Shown piece by piece: positions 18,271 through 26,345 of a DNA stretch of 64,000 nt (its first letter is position 1; each line of letters starts with the position of its first letter). The stretch is from Nostoc sp. KVJ20. Lineage in GTDB: Bacteria > Cyanobacteriota > Cyanobacteriia > Cyanobacteriales > Nostocaceae. The position numbers and the translations under genes were made by a program. Where the stretch lies: positions 1 to 64,000 of the forward strand of contig NZ_KV757651.1 of the NCBI RefSeq assembly GCF_001712795.1. The letters are read 5' to 3'. The notes beneath the pieces were generated by a model that saw only the letters and a program-made list of their open reading frames with translations, did no database searches and was not told where the DNA came from.

Positions 18271-19440
18271 ATGGAATCCCTAACCTCTCGTATGCAAGCG
18301 GTACAGTCACCGATTATTCCTCTGGTTGGGGAAATGATTAAAAATTCTCCTGGAACAATCTCTCTGGGACAAGGTGTAGTTTCTTACAGCCCACCACCTG
18401 AAGCCAGAGAATTTTTGCCCAAATTTCTGGACGAGCCAACTAATAATCTATACAAATCAGTTGAGGGAATTCCCCAATTACTGACAGCACTTGCAGAAAA
18501 ATTGCAAGCCTTCAACGGCATTGAAATCAATGGGGAAAACTCCATCGTCGTGACAGCAGGGAGCAATATGGGATTTATGAATGCCATTCTTGCTATTACT
18601 AACCCAGGCGATGAAATTATTTTGAATACTCCTTATTATTTCAACCACGAAATGGCGATCGCAATGGCTGGTTGTCGTCCGGTGTTAGTGGCGACAGATG
18701 AAAACTACCAACTGCGTCCAGATGCGATCGCAAAAGCAATCACTACCAAAACACGGGCTGTGGTAACAATTTCACCGAATAATCCGACTGGAGTTGTCTA
18801 TTCTGAAGCAGCATTGCACCAAGTAAATCAAATTTGTGGCGATCGTAGTATTTACCACATCAGCGATGAAGCCTATGAATACTTTACCTATGACGGGGTA
18901 AAACACATTTCACCTGGTGCATTTGATAATAGTAGCGAGTACACCATTTCTCTCTATAGCCTTTCTAAAGCATACGGTTTTGCCAGTTGGCGTATTGGCT
19001 ACATGGTGATTCCCAAACACTTACTTGTCGCCATCAAAAAAGTCCAGGATACAATTTTGATTTGTCCGCCAGTCATTTCTCAATATGCAGCTTTAGGGGC
19101 ATTGCAGGCAAAAGAGGAGTATTTGCAGAGTAATATAGGAGCGCTTGCTCAAGTACGCCAACTAGTATTAGATTCCCTTAAGCCCCTACAAGGCTTATGT
19201 AGTATTACCCCCGCCAACGGCGCTTTCTATTTTTTCCTCAAAGTTCATACCCAAATGGATGCTTTTGAATTAGTTAAAAAACTGATCCAAGAACATAAAG
19301 TAGCAGTCATTCCAGGTACAACCTTTGGCATGGATGATGGATGCTATCTACGCGTTGCTTATGGGGCGCTGCAAAAAGAGACGGCAAAAGAAGGTATAGA
19401 AAGATTAGTGCAAGGTTTGGAAACTATAGTTAGGAATTAA
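18271..19440 (+). CDS. PLP-dependent class I/II aminotransferase
   Basis: This 389-residue fold-type I enzyme moves amino groups between amino and keto acids. Visible markers are the substrate-binding SLGQGVVSY near residue 31, SPNNPTG with Asn171, Asp199 and Tyr202 around the cofactor, and Schiff-base Lys233 in SLYSLSKAYGFASWRIGY. Length and motif order match the aspartate/aromatic aminotransferase superfamily; substrate specificity cannot be read from the sequence. It starts at an ATG after a long repeat-rich gap and is followed by a MITE. It stands alone, so genome context gives no pathway. Confidence 0.92.
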   Translation: MESLTSRMQAVQSPIIPLVGEMIKNSPGTISLGQGVVSYSPPPEAREFLPKFLDEPTNNLYKSVEGIPQLLTALAEKLQAFNGIEINGENSIVVTAGSNMGFMNAILAITNPGDEIILNTPYYFNHEMAIAMAGCRPVLVATDENYQLRPDAIAKAITTKTRAVVTISPNNPTGVVYSEAALHQVNQICGDRSIYHISDEAYEYFTYDGVKHISPGAFDNSSEYTISLYSLSKAYGFASWRIGYMVIPKHLLVAIKKVQDTILICPPVISQYAALGALQAKEEYLQSNIGALAQVRQLVLDSLKPLQGLCSITPANGAFYFFLKVHTQMDAFELVKKLIQEHKVAVIPGTTFGMDDGCYLRVAYGALQKETAKEGIERLVQGLETIVRN

Positions 19441-19461
19441 AAGTCATTCAATTTTGGATTT

Positions 19462-19566
19462 TATACCAATTTGAAAAAAGAATGCGACAAATAGACCATT
19501 TGTAGAGACGCGATTCATCGCGTCTTTACCCAAAGATGTGTTGCAATCATTAATTGAATGGTATTA
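19462..19566 (+). mobile_element. MITE-like element, family B, copy 1
   Basis: A 105-base element with ends TATACCAATTTG and, reversed, TAATACCATTCAATT, and an internal palindrome around GACGCGATTCATCGCGTC. A copy in the opposite orientation at 22266-22370 differs at only about three positions. It has no coding capacity. Confidence 0.85.
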
Positions 19567-19709
19567 GATTTTTTCTTCAAAAATCCAAGTTGCGCTAGAA
19601 GCGCACCAAAATCTCAAATTGGCAGAGTTAGATGTTGATATGAAATTGATGAGTGCGTTAGGCTGTGTTAGCGTACCTCGTCTGTAATCTAAAATATAAA
19701 ATTCCACAG

Positions 19710-20147
19710 ATGCCAATTATTAATAAGTTAATTGAAATTGAAACCGAGCCAAAAATAAATATTCATAATATCACTCCACAAATCCAAGATTTTATTGCCT
19801 CAACATCAATTAAAAATGGACAAGCCTTAGTATTTTCTCGACACACAACAACAGCATTAACTATCAACGAAAATGAAGTCCGATTGTTAGAAGATATAAA
19901 AGTGTTCTTGCAAAAATTAGCACCTGAGTCAGACAGCTATTTGCATAATGATTTGCATTTAAGAGATGTCCCGGAAGATGAACCGATTAATGCCCACTCT
20001 CATTTAATGGCAATGATGCTGACCACTAGTGAGATAATTCCCATTGTGGATGGTAAATTAGCTTTGGGAACCTGGCAATCTGTGTTGTTTTTTGAGTTGG
20101 ATGGCCCGCGCAAAAGAACAGTATTTATCCAAATTTCTGGTGAATAA
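19710..20147 (+). CDS. YjbQ family protein (UPF0047)
   Basis: The 145-residue protein matches the YjbQ/UPF0047 family in full: QALVFSRHTTTALTINENE near residues 40-58, the HNDLHLRDVPEDEPINAHSH metal-site region, and the C-terminal GTWQSVLFFELDGPRKR. Some family members are reported to have thiamine-phosphate synthase activity, but the usual role is unsettled. Conserved His residues suggest a bound metal. The ATG at 19710 is preferred to an in-frame GTG 45 bases upstream because the family starts here. The gene lies between the two inverted MITE copies. Confidence 0.92.
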   Translation: MPIINKLIEIETEPKINIHNITPQIQDFIASTSIKNGQALVFSRHTTTALTINENEVRLLEDIKVFLQKLAPESDSYLHNDLHLRDVPEDEPINAHSHLMAMMLTTSEIIPIVDGKLALGTWQSVLFFELDGPRKRTVFIQISGE

Positions 20148-20325
20148 TGCAATTTCACCGCTAAAATCCTCCCAGAACAAACCAAATCTGAGAGAATTAC
20201 GAACATGACCAACAATTGTATCAGTTGAATTTACTTACAACAATTAAAAACCCGAAAGAATGTTTTCAAGCATAACCTTCCTTTCCAGAAACCAGGACTT
20301 TCGTTGTGTCAAAAGCAGACGCAGT

Positions 20326-20430
20326 TATACCAATTTGGGATTTTAGATTTGGGATTTTAGATTAAACATCTTTACCAAAAGTCTGTTCCAGTAATGTCCA
20401 ACATCCTATCTATCTCAATTTGGTATTAGT
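20326..20430. mobile_element. MITE-like element abutting the Rieske gene start
   Basis: The left end TATACCAATTTG and right end CAATTTGGTATTA form an inverted pair like the family B ends; the interior has GGGATTTTAGATTT repeats instead of the family B core. It stops one base before the ATG of the oxygenase gene at 20432 and therefore forms most of its 5' leader. Confidence 0.55.
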
Positions 20431-20431
20431 T

Positions 20432-21487
20432 ATGAACAATAACGATAATTTTTTCTTGCGTAATACTTGGTACTATGCTTTGCCTAGCGATCAAATCAAA
20501 CCAGGTATGATGATCAGCCGCATTTTCTTGGGAGAACCAGTGCTGCTAGTCCGCAGCCAGGATGGGAAAGTCTCTGCGATGCGGGACATTTGCCCCCATC
20601 GTGGTGTGCCCTTGAGTTGTGGTAGATTCGATGGGCAGGAAGTGGAATGCTGTTATCACGGTTGGCGCTTTAACCCGGTTGGAAGTTGCACTGCAATTCC
20701 ATCTCTTGTAGAAGAACAGCAGATTGATTTGAGTCGCTTCAATGTACAGTCTTATGAAATTCGCGAAGTCCAAGGAAATATTTGGATATATATGACCGAT
20801 CCAGATAACCCACAACCTCCTGCTTCTGAGATGGAAATTCCGGTAATTCCAGGGTTTGATGAGCGTTCGCCCCAATTCGTAGAGATTGTGAAATTCCCCT
20901 GTTTTGTGGATCATGCAGTGGTAGGTCTGATGGACCCTGCTCATTCACCTTATGTTCATCGCGCTTGGTGGTGGCGAAATGAGCAACTGCACGAGGAAGT
21001 GAAGCAATTTGATGCTTCGCCCTACGGCTTCACGATGCGACGACACCGATTACCAGAGAATGGGGGTCGATTATACTGGCTGATTGGCGGTGGTGTCCCG
21101 GAAACGGAGATTTCTTTTCGTTTACCTGGCGTCAGAATAGAAGAAACCACCATTGGTAAGCATCGAGTCGTTAATTTAACAGCAGTTACACCCATTTCAG
21201 ATACGGAAACTGAGGTAACTTTTGCTCTTTACTGGACACTTCCTTGGGTGGGATTTTTCAAACCACTGATGCATATACTAGCGCGGACTTTCCTTGACCA
21301 AGACCGAACGGTTGTGGAAAAACAGCAGATCGGTCTGAAATATAATCCTGTACTACGGCTGATTAAGGACTCAGATATGCAAGCGCAGTGGTACTACCAG
21401 TTGAAGCGAGAGTATGCTCGCTCTGTCGCTGAAAAACGAGAATTTGTGAATCCTGTTAAGGGTCAGATACTCCGCTGGCGTGCTTAA
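20432..21487 (+). CDS. Rieske non-haem iron aromatic ring-hydroxylating oxygenase
   Basis: The 351-residue protein has an N-terminal Rieske [2Fe-2S] domain with ligands Cys54, His56, Cys73 and His76 (CPHRG and CCYHGWRF), then a catalytic domain with the mononuclear-iron motif DPAHSPYVH. The size and PaO/VanA-like style place it with terminal oxygenases that take electrons from a separate ferredoxin or reductase; pheophorbide-a oxygenase and chlorophyllide-a oxygenase relatives exist in cyanobacteria. The substrate is not identifiable here. The ATG at 20432 is preferred to an upstream TTG. It converges on the SDR gene with a single base between stop codons. Confidence 0.88.
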   Translation: MNNNDNFFLRNTWYYALPSDQIKPGMMISRIFLGEPVLLVRSQDGKVSAMRDICPHRGVPLSCGRFDGQEVECCYHGWRFNPVGSCTAIPSLVEEQQIDLSRFNVQSYEIREVQGNIWIYMTDPDNPQPPASEMEIPVIPGFDERSPQFVEIVKFPCFVDHAVVGLMDPAHSPYVHRAWWWRNEQLHEEVKQFDASPYGFTMRRHRLPENGGRLYWLIGGGVPETEISFRLPGVRIEETTIGKHRVVNLTAVTPISDTETEVTFALYWTLPWVGFFKPLMHILARTFLDQDRTVVEKQQIGLKYNPVLRLIKDSDMQAQWYYQLKREYARSVAEKREFVNPVKGQILRWRA

Positions 21488-21488
21488 A

Positions 21489-22166
21489 TTACTCCAAACT
21501 AAATTCTGCAAATTCTCTTTGTCCGAATAGCATATTTCGGTCTACGGCTGACAATATTTTATTATTGGTGCGATTGCTATTTAAACAGCGACCAACTAAC
21601 TGCGCCACATCTGCACGATTAATGCTACCAATAATCTGCGGATCTTCAGTCAAAACGCCATTACCCGTTGCTGGTTCTGACTTGAGTCCACCTGGACGGA
21701 TGATTGTATAGGTAAGTCCACTGGCAATTAAGTGTTGTTCAGCTTTGTCTTTCTCAACTAAAACTGTTCCCAGTGCTGCCAAAACTTGGGGTGACAGAGC
21801 AGCAACACTATTGCCAGCGCCAATGGAAGATATGAGAATAAACTTTTGCACTCCAGCTTTAACTGCTGCATCGATCAGATTTCTATTACCAGGGTAATCT
21901 GGCTTTTCTACGTCTGTCGGTAAACCACCAATTGTACTGATAACGGTGTGAATAGGTTCATCTGTCAGGATTGCACGTTCTACATCGTCAACATTCAAAG
22001 CATCTCCCACAACTACTTGAATACCTGTTTTCTCTAGTTCAGCCGCAACTGCTGCTGTTCTCAGGAGTGCTTTGACCTTTAGCTGTTGCGCTGTCAGATA
22101 TTGAGCAATTTCTCGACCAACACCGCGACTTGCTCCAGCCAGAAAAATATAAGATGCACTTGTCAT
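21489..22166 (-). CDS. NAD(P)-binding SDR-type protein (atypical)
   Basis: The 225-residue protein begins with a Rossmann dinucleotide-binding motif (IFLAGASRGVGREI, GxxxGxG), followed by GDALNVDDVERAI, VISTIGG and FILISSIGAG. There is no clear YxxxK catalytic pair, which fits the atypical SDR_a5/NmrA-like group that may bind NAD(P) for sensing or for unusual reductions. It converges on the Rieske oxygenase gene. A link in function, such as reduction of an oxygenated product, is possible but unsupported beyond adjacency. Confidence 0.85.
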   Translation of the reverse strand: MTSASYIFLAGASRGVGREIAQYLTAQQLKVKALLRTAAVAAELEKTGIQVVVGDALNVDDVERAILTDEPIHTVISTIGGLPTDVEKPDYPGNRNLIDAAVKAGVQKFILISSIGAGNSVAALSPQVLAALGTVLVEKDKAEQHLIASGLTYTIIRPGGLKSEPATGNGVLTEDPQIIGSINRADVAQLVGRCLNSNRTNNKILSAVDRNMLFGQREFAEFSLE

Positions 22167-22265
22167 AATGAATTTACTTACTTACGCTCCAAGGATTTTA
22201 TCAGAGGATTGGCAGTACTTAATAATTCCTCAAGCAACTGAGTTCTTCTGGTTGGTGGCGAACAA

Positions 22266-22370
22266 TAATACCCATTCAATTAATGATTGCAACACATCAT
22301 TGGGTAAAGACGCGATGAATCGCGTCTCTACAAATGGTCTATTTGTCGCATTCTTTTTCAAATTGGTATA
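22266..22370 (-). mobile_element. MITE-like element, family B, copy 2
   Basis: This is the inverted partner of 19462-19566. Differences are one base in an A-run, one internal substitution and one extra G near the end. The pair brackets YjbQ, the Rieske oxygenase and the SDR gene. Confidence 0.85.
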
Positions 22371-22485
22371 AGCTTAACCGACAAGTATTGCCATTTGCCT
22401 AAGAGCATCCTTACGCTACTTTCTAGGCGTTTATCTTTTATTTAGTAGACTGTGAAGGAAGTTTACCTACTTTTAACAAGTTGCT

Positions 22486-22519
22486 CAAGTAGGGGCAATT
22501 CATGAATTGCCCCTACTTG
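22486..22519. repeat. Dispersed 34-base palindrome, copy 2
   Basis: CAAGTAGGGGCAATTCA and its exact reverse complement form a perfect 34-base palindrome. A one-mismatch copy lies at 17820-17853. Confidence 0.9.
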
Positions 22520-22561
22520 TCTTTGCTGTACTAACCACAAGCTTTGAGCTAGTTCAATTTA

Positions 22562-25264
22562 CTATATATTTGCTTGCTGGCGTTGATATAGTGACCAGTA
22601 CAAACCCTTTTGTTGCAACAACTGTGCGTGAGTACCACGCTCGGCAATCACACCTTGCTCTAACACCAAAATCAAATCAGCACGTTTGAGAGGAGCAAAG
22701 CGGTGAGCAATCAGAAACACGGTACGATTAGCGGAAATTTTTTGCAGGTTTTGTAGTACTTGTTGTTCAGTTTCACTATCCAAAGCGCTGGTAGCTTCAT
22801 CCAAAACCAAAATCGGTGCTTGGGAAAGAAATAGCCTTGCTAGGGCAATACGTTGTCTCTGTCCACCAGATAAAGCTGTACCGCGTTCACCCACGTTTGT
22901 TTCGTAACCGTAGGGTAATTGACTAATGAAGTCGTGTGCTACTGCTAGTCTTGCTGCCTCTACTACTTGCTCTGCGGTAATGTCGGGACTACCGAGAGTG
23001 ATATTTTCCAAAATGGAACCGTTGAATAAAAAGTCTTCTTGAAGAACTACACTAACTTGTTGCCGCAGTGAAGCTAAATCGGCGCTTTTTATATCAAAAC
23101 CATCAATAAGGATGCGTCCTGATTCAATTTGATAGAGGCGTTGCAATAGTTTAGATAGGGTACTTTTCCCAGAACCGCTACGTCCGACAATACCAACAAA
23201 TTGCCCTGGTTCGGCATTGAAAGAGATTCCCCGCAGAATGGCTTCAAAGTTTGGCCGATAGCGGAAAAATACTTGCTCAAAAGTGACTTGTCCTTTCAGG
23301 GGTGGTAAAACTAGACCAGTTCCCAGTTCTGCTTCTGGGGAGACGTTGAGAATATCACCAATGCGATCTACAGAAAGTAGCACTTGTTGAAGGTTTTGCC
23401 ACAACTGTACTAAGCGCAAAAGTGGGCCTGTGACTCTACCAGACAGCATTTGAAATGCAACTAGCTGTCCGATTGTGAGCTTTTGTTCAATGACTAATTT
23501 GGCTCCAAACCAGAGAATCAGCATGGTAGACAAATTAGTGAGAAAGTCACCAATATTGCTGCTGATATTGGAGGTGGTAGAGGCTTTAAAACCTGTGCGA
23601 ATGAAGCGAGCAAATAAGCCTTCCCAGCGATCGCGGGCTACTGGTTCTGCTGCATGGGCTTTAACGGAGTGAATTCCGGTAATTGTCTCTACTAGAAACG
23701 ATTGACTATCGGCAGAACGGTTGAAAGTTTCGTTTAGCCAGTTACGCAGAATTGGTGTTGCAACTATCGTTAATGTGGCAAATAGCGGTAGTACTGCTAA
23801 AGCTACAAAGGTGAGTGGGACGTTATAGTAAAACATCAATGCCAGGTACACCACAGCAAAGATGCTATCTAGAATTACAGTTAATGCTGTACCTGTGAGA
23901 AACTGACGAATTTGTTCGAGTTCCTGGACTCGTGCTACTGTATCTCCGACGCGCCGCGACTCAAAATAAGCCAAAGGCAGACGCATCAGATGGCGAAATA
24001 GCTGTGCTGATAAACTCAAATCCAGACGACGAGCTGTATGGGTAAAGATGAATAGACGGAGAATGCCAAGTATGGACTCAAATATGGCTACGCATAAAAG
24101 TGCGATCGCCATAACATCGAGAGTCGGCAAACTCCCTTGCACCATCACTTTATCAATGACAACTTGTGTAATTAGTGGTGTTGTTAAACCCAAAAGCTGC
24201 AAGGTAAAAGATGCTAACAATACTTCTGTTAGCAATCCCTTATACTTCCAAACTGCTGGGGTGAACCAACTCAGGTTAAATGTTTCTTGCTTAGATATCA
24301 GTTCTACTTGCCACAATTGTCCATCCCAAGACGCCTCAACTATGGACTGCGGTAAGGTTTCACAAGTCCGTTCGGGATTTAAAGGATTAGCGATAATTAA
24401 GCGATCGCCTTTAACTCCATAAGCTACCACCCAGGATGGACTCTGAGGTGAGTCAGAATTCCACAGTAATAAAGCTGGAAATGACAGCTGTCGCAACTCA
24501 CCCCAACTCACTTGTAAGCGCCGCAACACTAACCCTAATTTTTCTCCTGCTTCCACAACCTGTTTTGGGCGTTGTCCTCTGAGTTGACGCTGCACCCATT
24601 CCAGTTGCACAGAATTTTCTAACTGTTGCGCCACCATTGTTAAACAAGCAGCAGCGGTGTTCCAACTGGCAACAAACGGATAATTTGAGACGATTAAATT
24701 GGCGGCTGGGAGTCCTCTTTGGGGTTGAAGGCTGTGGGGACTGGAAGTCCCTTCTGAGGCTGGCGCTAGTGAAGGAGTGGAAGAGAAGGAAAATGTCTCT
24801 CTCTCTCCCTCCATGTCCACTGGTAACACTTGCCAGAATTCCTGAATTTGTGGGTGAGAAAATCCTGCCCACAGCGCAGTATCCCAACACACTACTACTA
24901 CTTCTTTACTAGCAGCTACAGCTTTAAAATCCGCAGATAGCTTTTGTAAGTCACCAAACCAATCCCCCGCATCGAGGGCTGCTAAAGGTTTGCCAACACC
25001 CTCTTCTCGTAAGCGAACTTTCCCAGCCACAATTAAGAATTGATAACCGCCGACATCGTTTGACCAGATTTTTTCTCCAAGACGATATTGACGGGTTTGG
25101 CACTCATTTTCTAATTGGGACTGTTGTTCTGGAGTCAGCCAACATAGCGGTGGCTGATTCCAAGGCAAAGAAGCTAGCACTTTTAATCGTAAAGATTCAT
25201 TATCCAGAATTTTTAACTCACTTGTAACTTGACTGTCAGTTTTTGAATTTTCTCTGCTAGCCAT
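22562..25264 (-). CDS. HlyB-type ABC exporter with cNMP-like and degenerate C39 domains
   Basis: The 900-residue inner-membrane exporter has, in order, a cyclic-nucleotide-binding-like domain (about 55-150), a Pro/Ser-rich linker (155-187), a C39-like domain (190-325), a six-helix ABC membrane domain (340-620) and a nucleotide-binding domain (655-895) with Walker A Lys700 (GRSGSGKS), LSGGQRQR and the LVLDEATSALD Walker B. In the C39-like domain the catalytic Cys is lost (NTAAACL at 202-208 where DCGAACL is expected), as are the His and Asp. It should therefore bind, not cut, its substrate, like the HlyB C39-like domain. It overlaps the parvulin gene by 52 bases. No HlyD-type adaptor or substrate gene is adjacent. 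It resembles the HetC group of exporters. Confidence 0.9.
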   Translation of the reverse strand: MASRENSKTDSQVTSELKILDNESLRLKVLASLPWNQPPLCWLTPEQQSQLENECQTRQYRLGEKIWSNDVGGYQFLIVAGKVRLREEGVGKPLAALDAGDWFGDLQKLSADFKAVAASKEVVVVCWDTALWAGFSHPQIQEFWQVLPVDMEGERETFSFSSTPSLAPASEGTSSPHSLQPQRGLPAANLIVSNYPFVASWNTAAACLTMVAQQLENSVQLEWVQRQLRGQRPKQVVEAGEKLGLVLRRLQVSWGELRQLSFPALLLWNSDSPQSPSWVVAYGVKGDRLIIANPLNPERTCETLPQSIVEASWDGQLWQVELISKQETFNLSWFTPAVWKYKGLLTEVLLASFTLQLLGLTTPLITQVVIDKVMVQGSLPTLDVMAIALLCVAIFESILGILRLFIFTHTARRLDLSLSAQLFRHLMRLPLAYFESRRVGDTVARVQELEQIRQFLTGTALTVILDSIFAVVYLALMFYYNVPLTFVALAVLPLFATLTIVATPILRNWLNETFNRSADSQSFLVETITGIHSVKAHAAEPVARDRWEGLFARFIRTGFKASTTSNISSNIGDFLTNLSTMLILWFGAKLVIEQKLTIGQLVAFQMLSGRVTGPLLRLVQLWQNLQQVLLSVDRIGDILNVSPEAELGTGLVLPPLKGQVTFEQVFFRYRPNFEAILRGISFNAEPGQFVGIVGRSGSGKSTLSKLLQRLYQIESGRILIDGFDIKSADLASLRQQVSVVLQEDFLFNGSILENITLGSPDITAEQVVEAARLAVAHDFISQLPYGYETNVGERGTALSGGQRQRIALARLFLSQAPILVLDEATSALDSETEQQVLQNLQKISANRTVFLIAHRFAPLKRADLILVLEQGVIAERGTHAQLLQQKGLYWSLYQRQQANI

Positions 25265-25995
25265 TTTTCAAATAACTCATTTTGTAGTGCTTGCTTTAGT
25301 TGAGTATCTTCTAAAGACGCTGGCAGAAATTGTTCTACTCGAAACAAACCATAAGGTCCTTCTCCTTGGGGAGAGTCTTTGCCAACGATTTCTATTGGTC
25401 CTACTAATTGTCCAGGACTCGCCACATCAATAGCTGCCCGTAATATATCTGGCATACTTCCTCGGCTGACTATTCCCATCATGCCGTTCACAATTCGGTC
25501 ATCTGAAAGTGAATACTCTTTAGCTAGTTGCTCAAAACTACCTCCTTCTTCAATTTGCGTGTGTAGTTCGTCTGCCAGTTCTCGATTATCAACAACAATT
25601 CTAGAAAGTACTACCCGATCCAAAAAAATCTTGCGCTCAATAAAATATTCTTGGAGTTTTGTTTCCGTCACTACAGCTTTCAGCTTTTCTAGCTTGTAAC
25701 CAAAAGTAACCGATGTGTGAAAGGTAGCGTAATCTGTGTTGTTGGTCTGTAACCATTCTTGAAAACTTTGGGGATCAGTCAGTTGATTTTTCAGCCTAAA
25801 GTCAATAATTGACTGTTCAGTTATTGCAGTGCCAATTTCAATATCGTCTCGTGTTCGGATTTCTGACTCAATTACGTACTGACGGAGAATATCCCCAATG
25901 AACTGTCCCAATTTTCCAGAGGCTTGCAGGTACTTTACTGCTTCCTCAATAGAAATTATTTGGTCATTAATTGTCAAAAATGATAAAGATTCCAT
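25213..25995 (-). CDS. Peptidyl-prolyl cis-trans isomerase, parvulin/SurA type
   Basis: The 260-residue protein has a SurA-like N-terminal helical region (1-110) and a parvulin domain (about 120-225) recognisable from VVLSRIVVDNRELADEL, GGSFEQLAKEYSLSDDR and the G-M-x-G-x-V-S-R-G turn. No signal peptide is present, so it should act in the cytoplasm, unlike SurA. Its 3' end overlaps the exporter gene by 52 bases, so the two are translated together. A cytoplasmic isomerase beside a peptidase-dead exporter suggests it keeps an export substrate in a transport-competent state. Its start codon lies inside a 26-base sequence repeated upstream. Confidence 0.88.
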   Translation of the reverse strand: MESLSFLTINDQIISIEEAVKYLQASGKLGQFIGDILRQYVIESEIRTRDDIEIGTAITEQSIIDFRLKNQLTDPQSFQEWLQTNNTDYATFHTSVTFGYKLEKLKAVVTETKLQEYFIERKIFLDRVVLSRIVVDNRELADELHTQIEEGGSFEQLAKEYSLSDDRIVNGMMGIVSRGSMPDILRAAIDVASPGQLVGPIEIVGKDSPQGEGPYGLFRVEQFLPASLEDTQLKQALQNELFEKWLAEKIQKLTVKLQVS

Positions 25996-26101
25996 GAACT
26001 AATTATGTGAAAATGGTTAAACACTTATAGGACTTTTAAATCATATAGAAATCATCTGGTTGTTGATTGATAAATATGATAAAGATTCCATGAACTAATT
26101 A
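25980..26101. repeat. 26-base direct repeat spanning the parvulin start
   Basis: ATGATAAAGATTCCATGAAC plus six more bases occurs identically at 25980-26005 and 26076-26101. The first copy holds the start codon of the parvulin gene (CAT at 25993-25995 on this strand); the second is a spare start region with no reading frame behind it. Confidence 0.85.
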
Positions 26102-26345
26102 CATCTGGATGGTAAAAAAATTATATAGCTAGTAAATAATATAATTTCCCCCGATCACTTTTACAGTCTAGCGGGGACAAAACAGGATTGAAAATGTCAA
26201 CAGTAGGACAGAGTATTCAGGAGTGGTGAGTGCTGTACATGGATAGCAGGGCGTTGAGCCAGTGCTAAGTTGGGAATCTAACTTCTATGACTCGTTTCCT
26301 CCAATGCCCCACTACCTAAACGAGTAATTGTTTATTCTTGCTGGT
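25996..26345. other. Intergenic region upstream of the parvulin-exporter pair
   Basis: Apart from the 26-base direct repeat, this contains a dispersed motif (AGCAGGGCGTTGAGCCAGTG near 26227). It should hold the promoter for the parvulin-exporter pair. No gene is seen. Confidence 0.55.

Larger units (their letters stand above)
22167..22561. other. Intergenic region with MITE and palindrome
   Basis: It contains the second family B MITE (22266-22370) and a perfect 34-base palindrome (22486-22519) that may act as a terminator for the exporter gene on the minus strand, whose stop codon lies about 40 bases away. No gene is seen. Confidence 0.65.
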
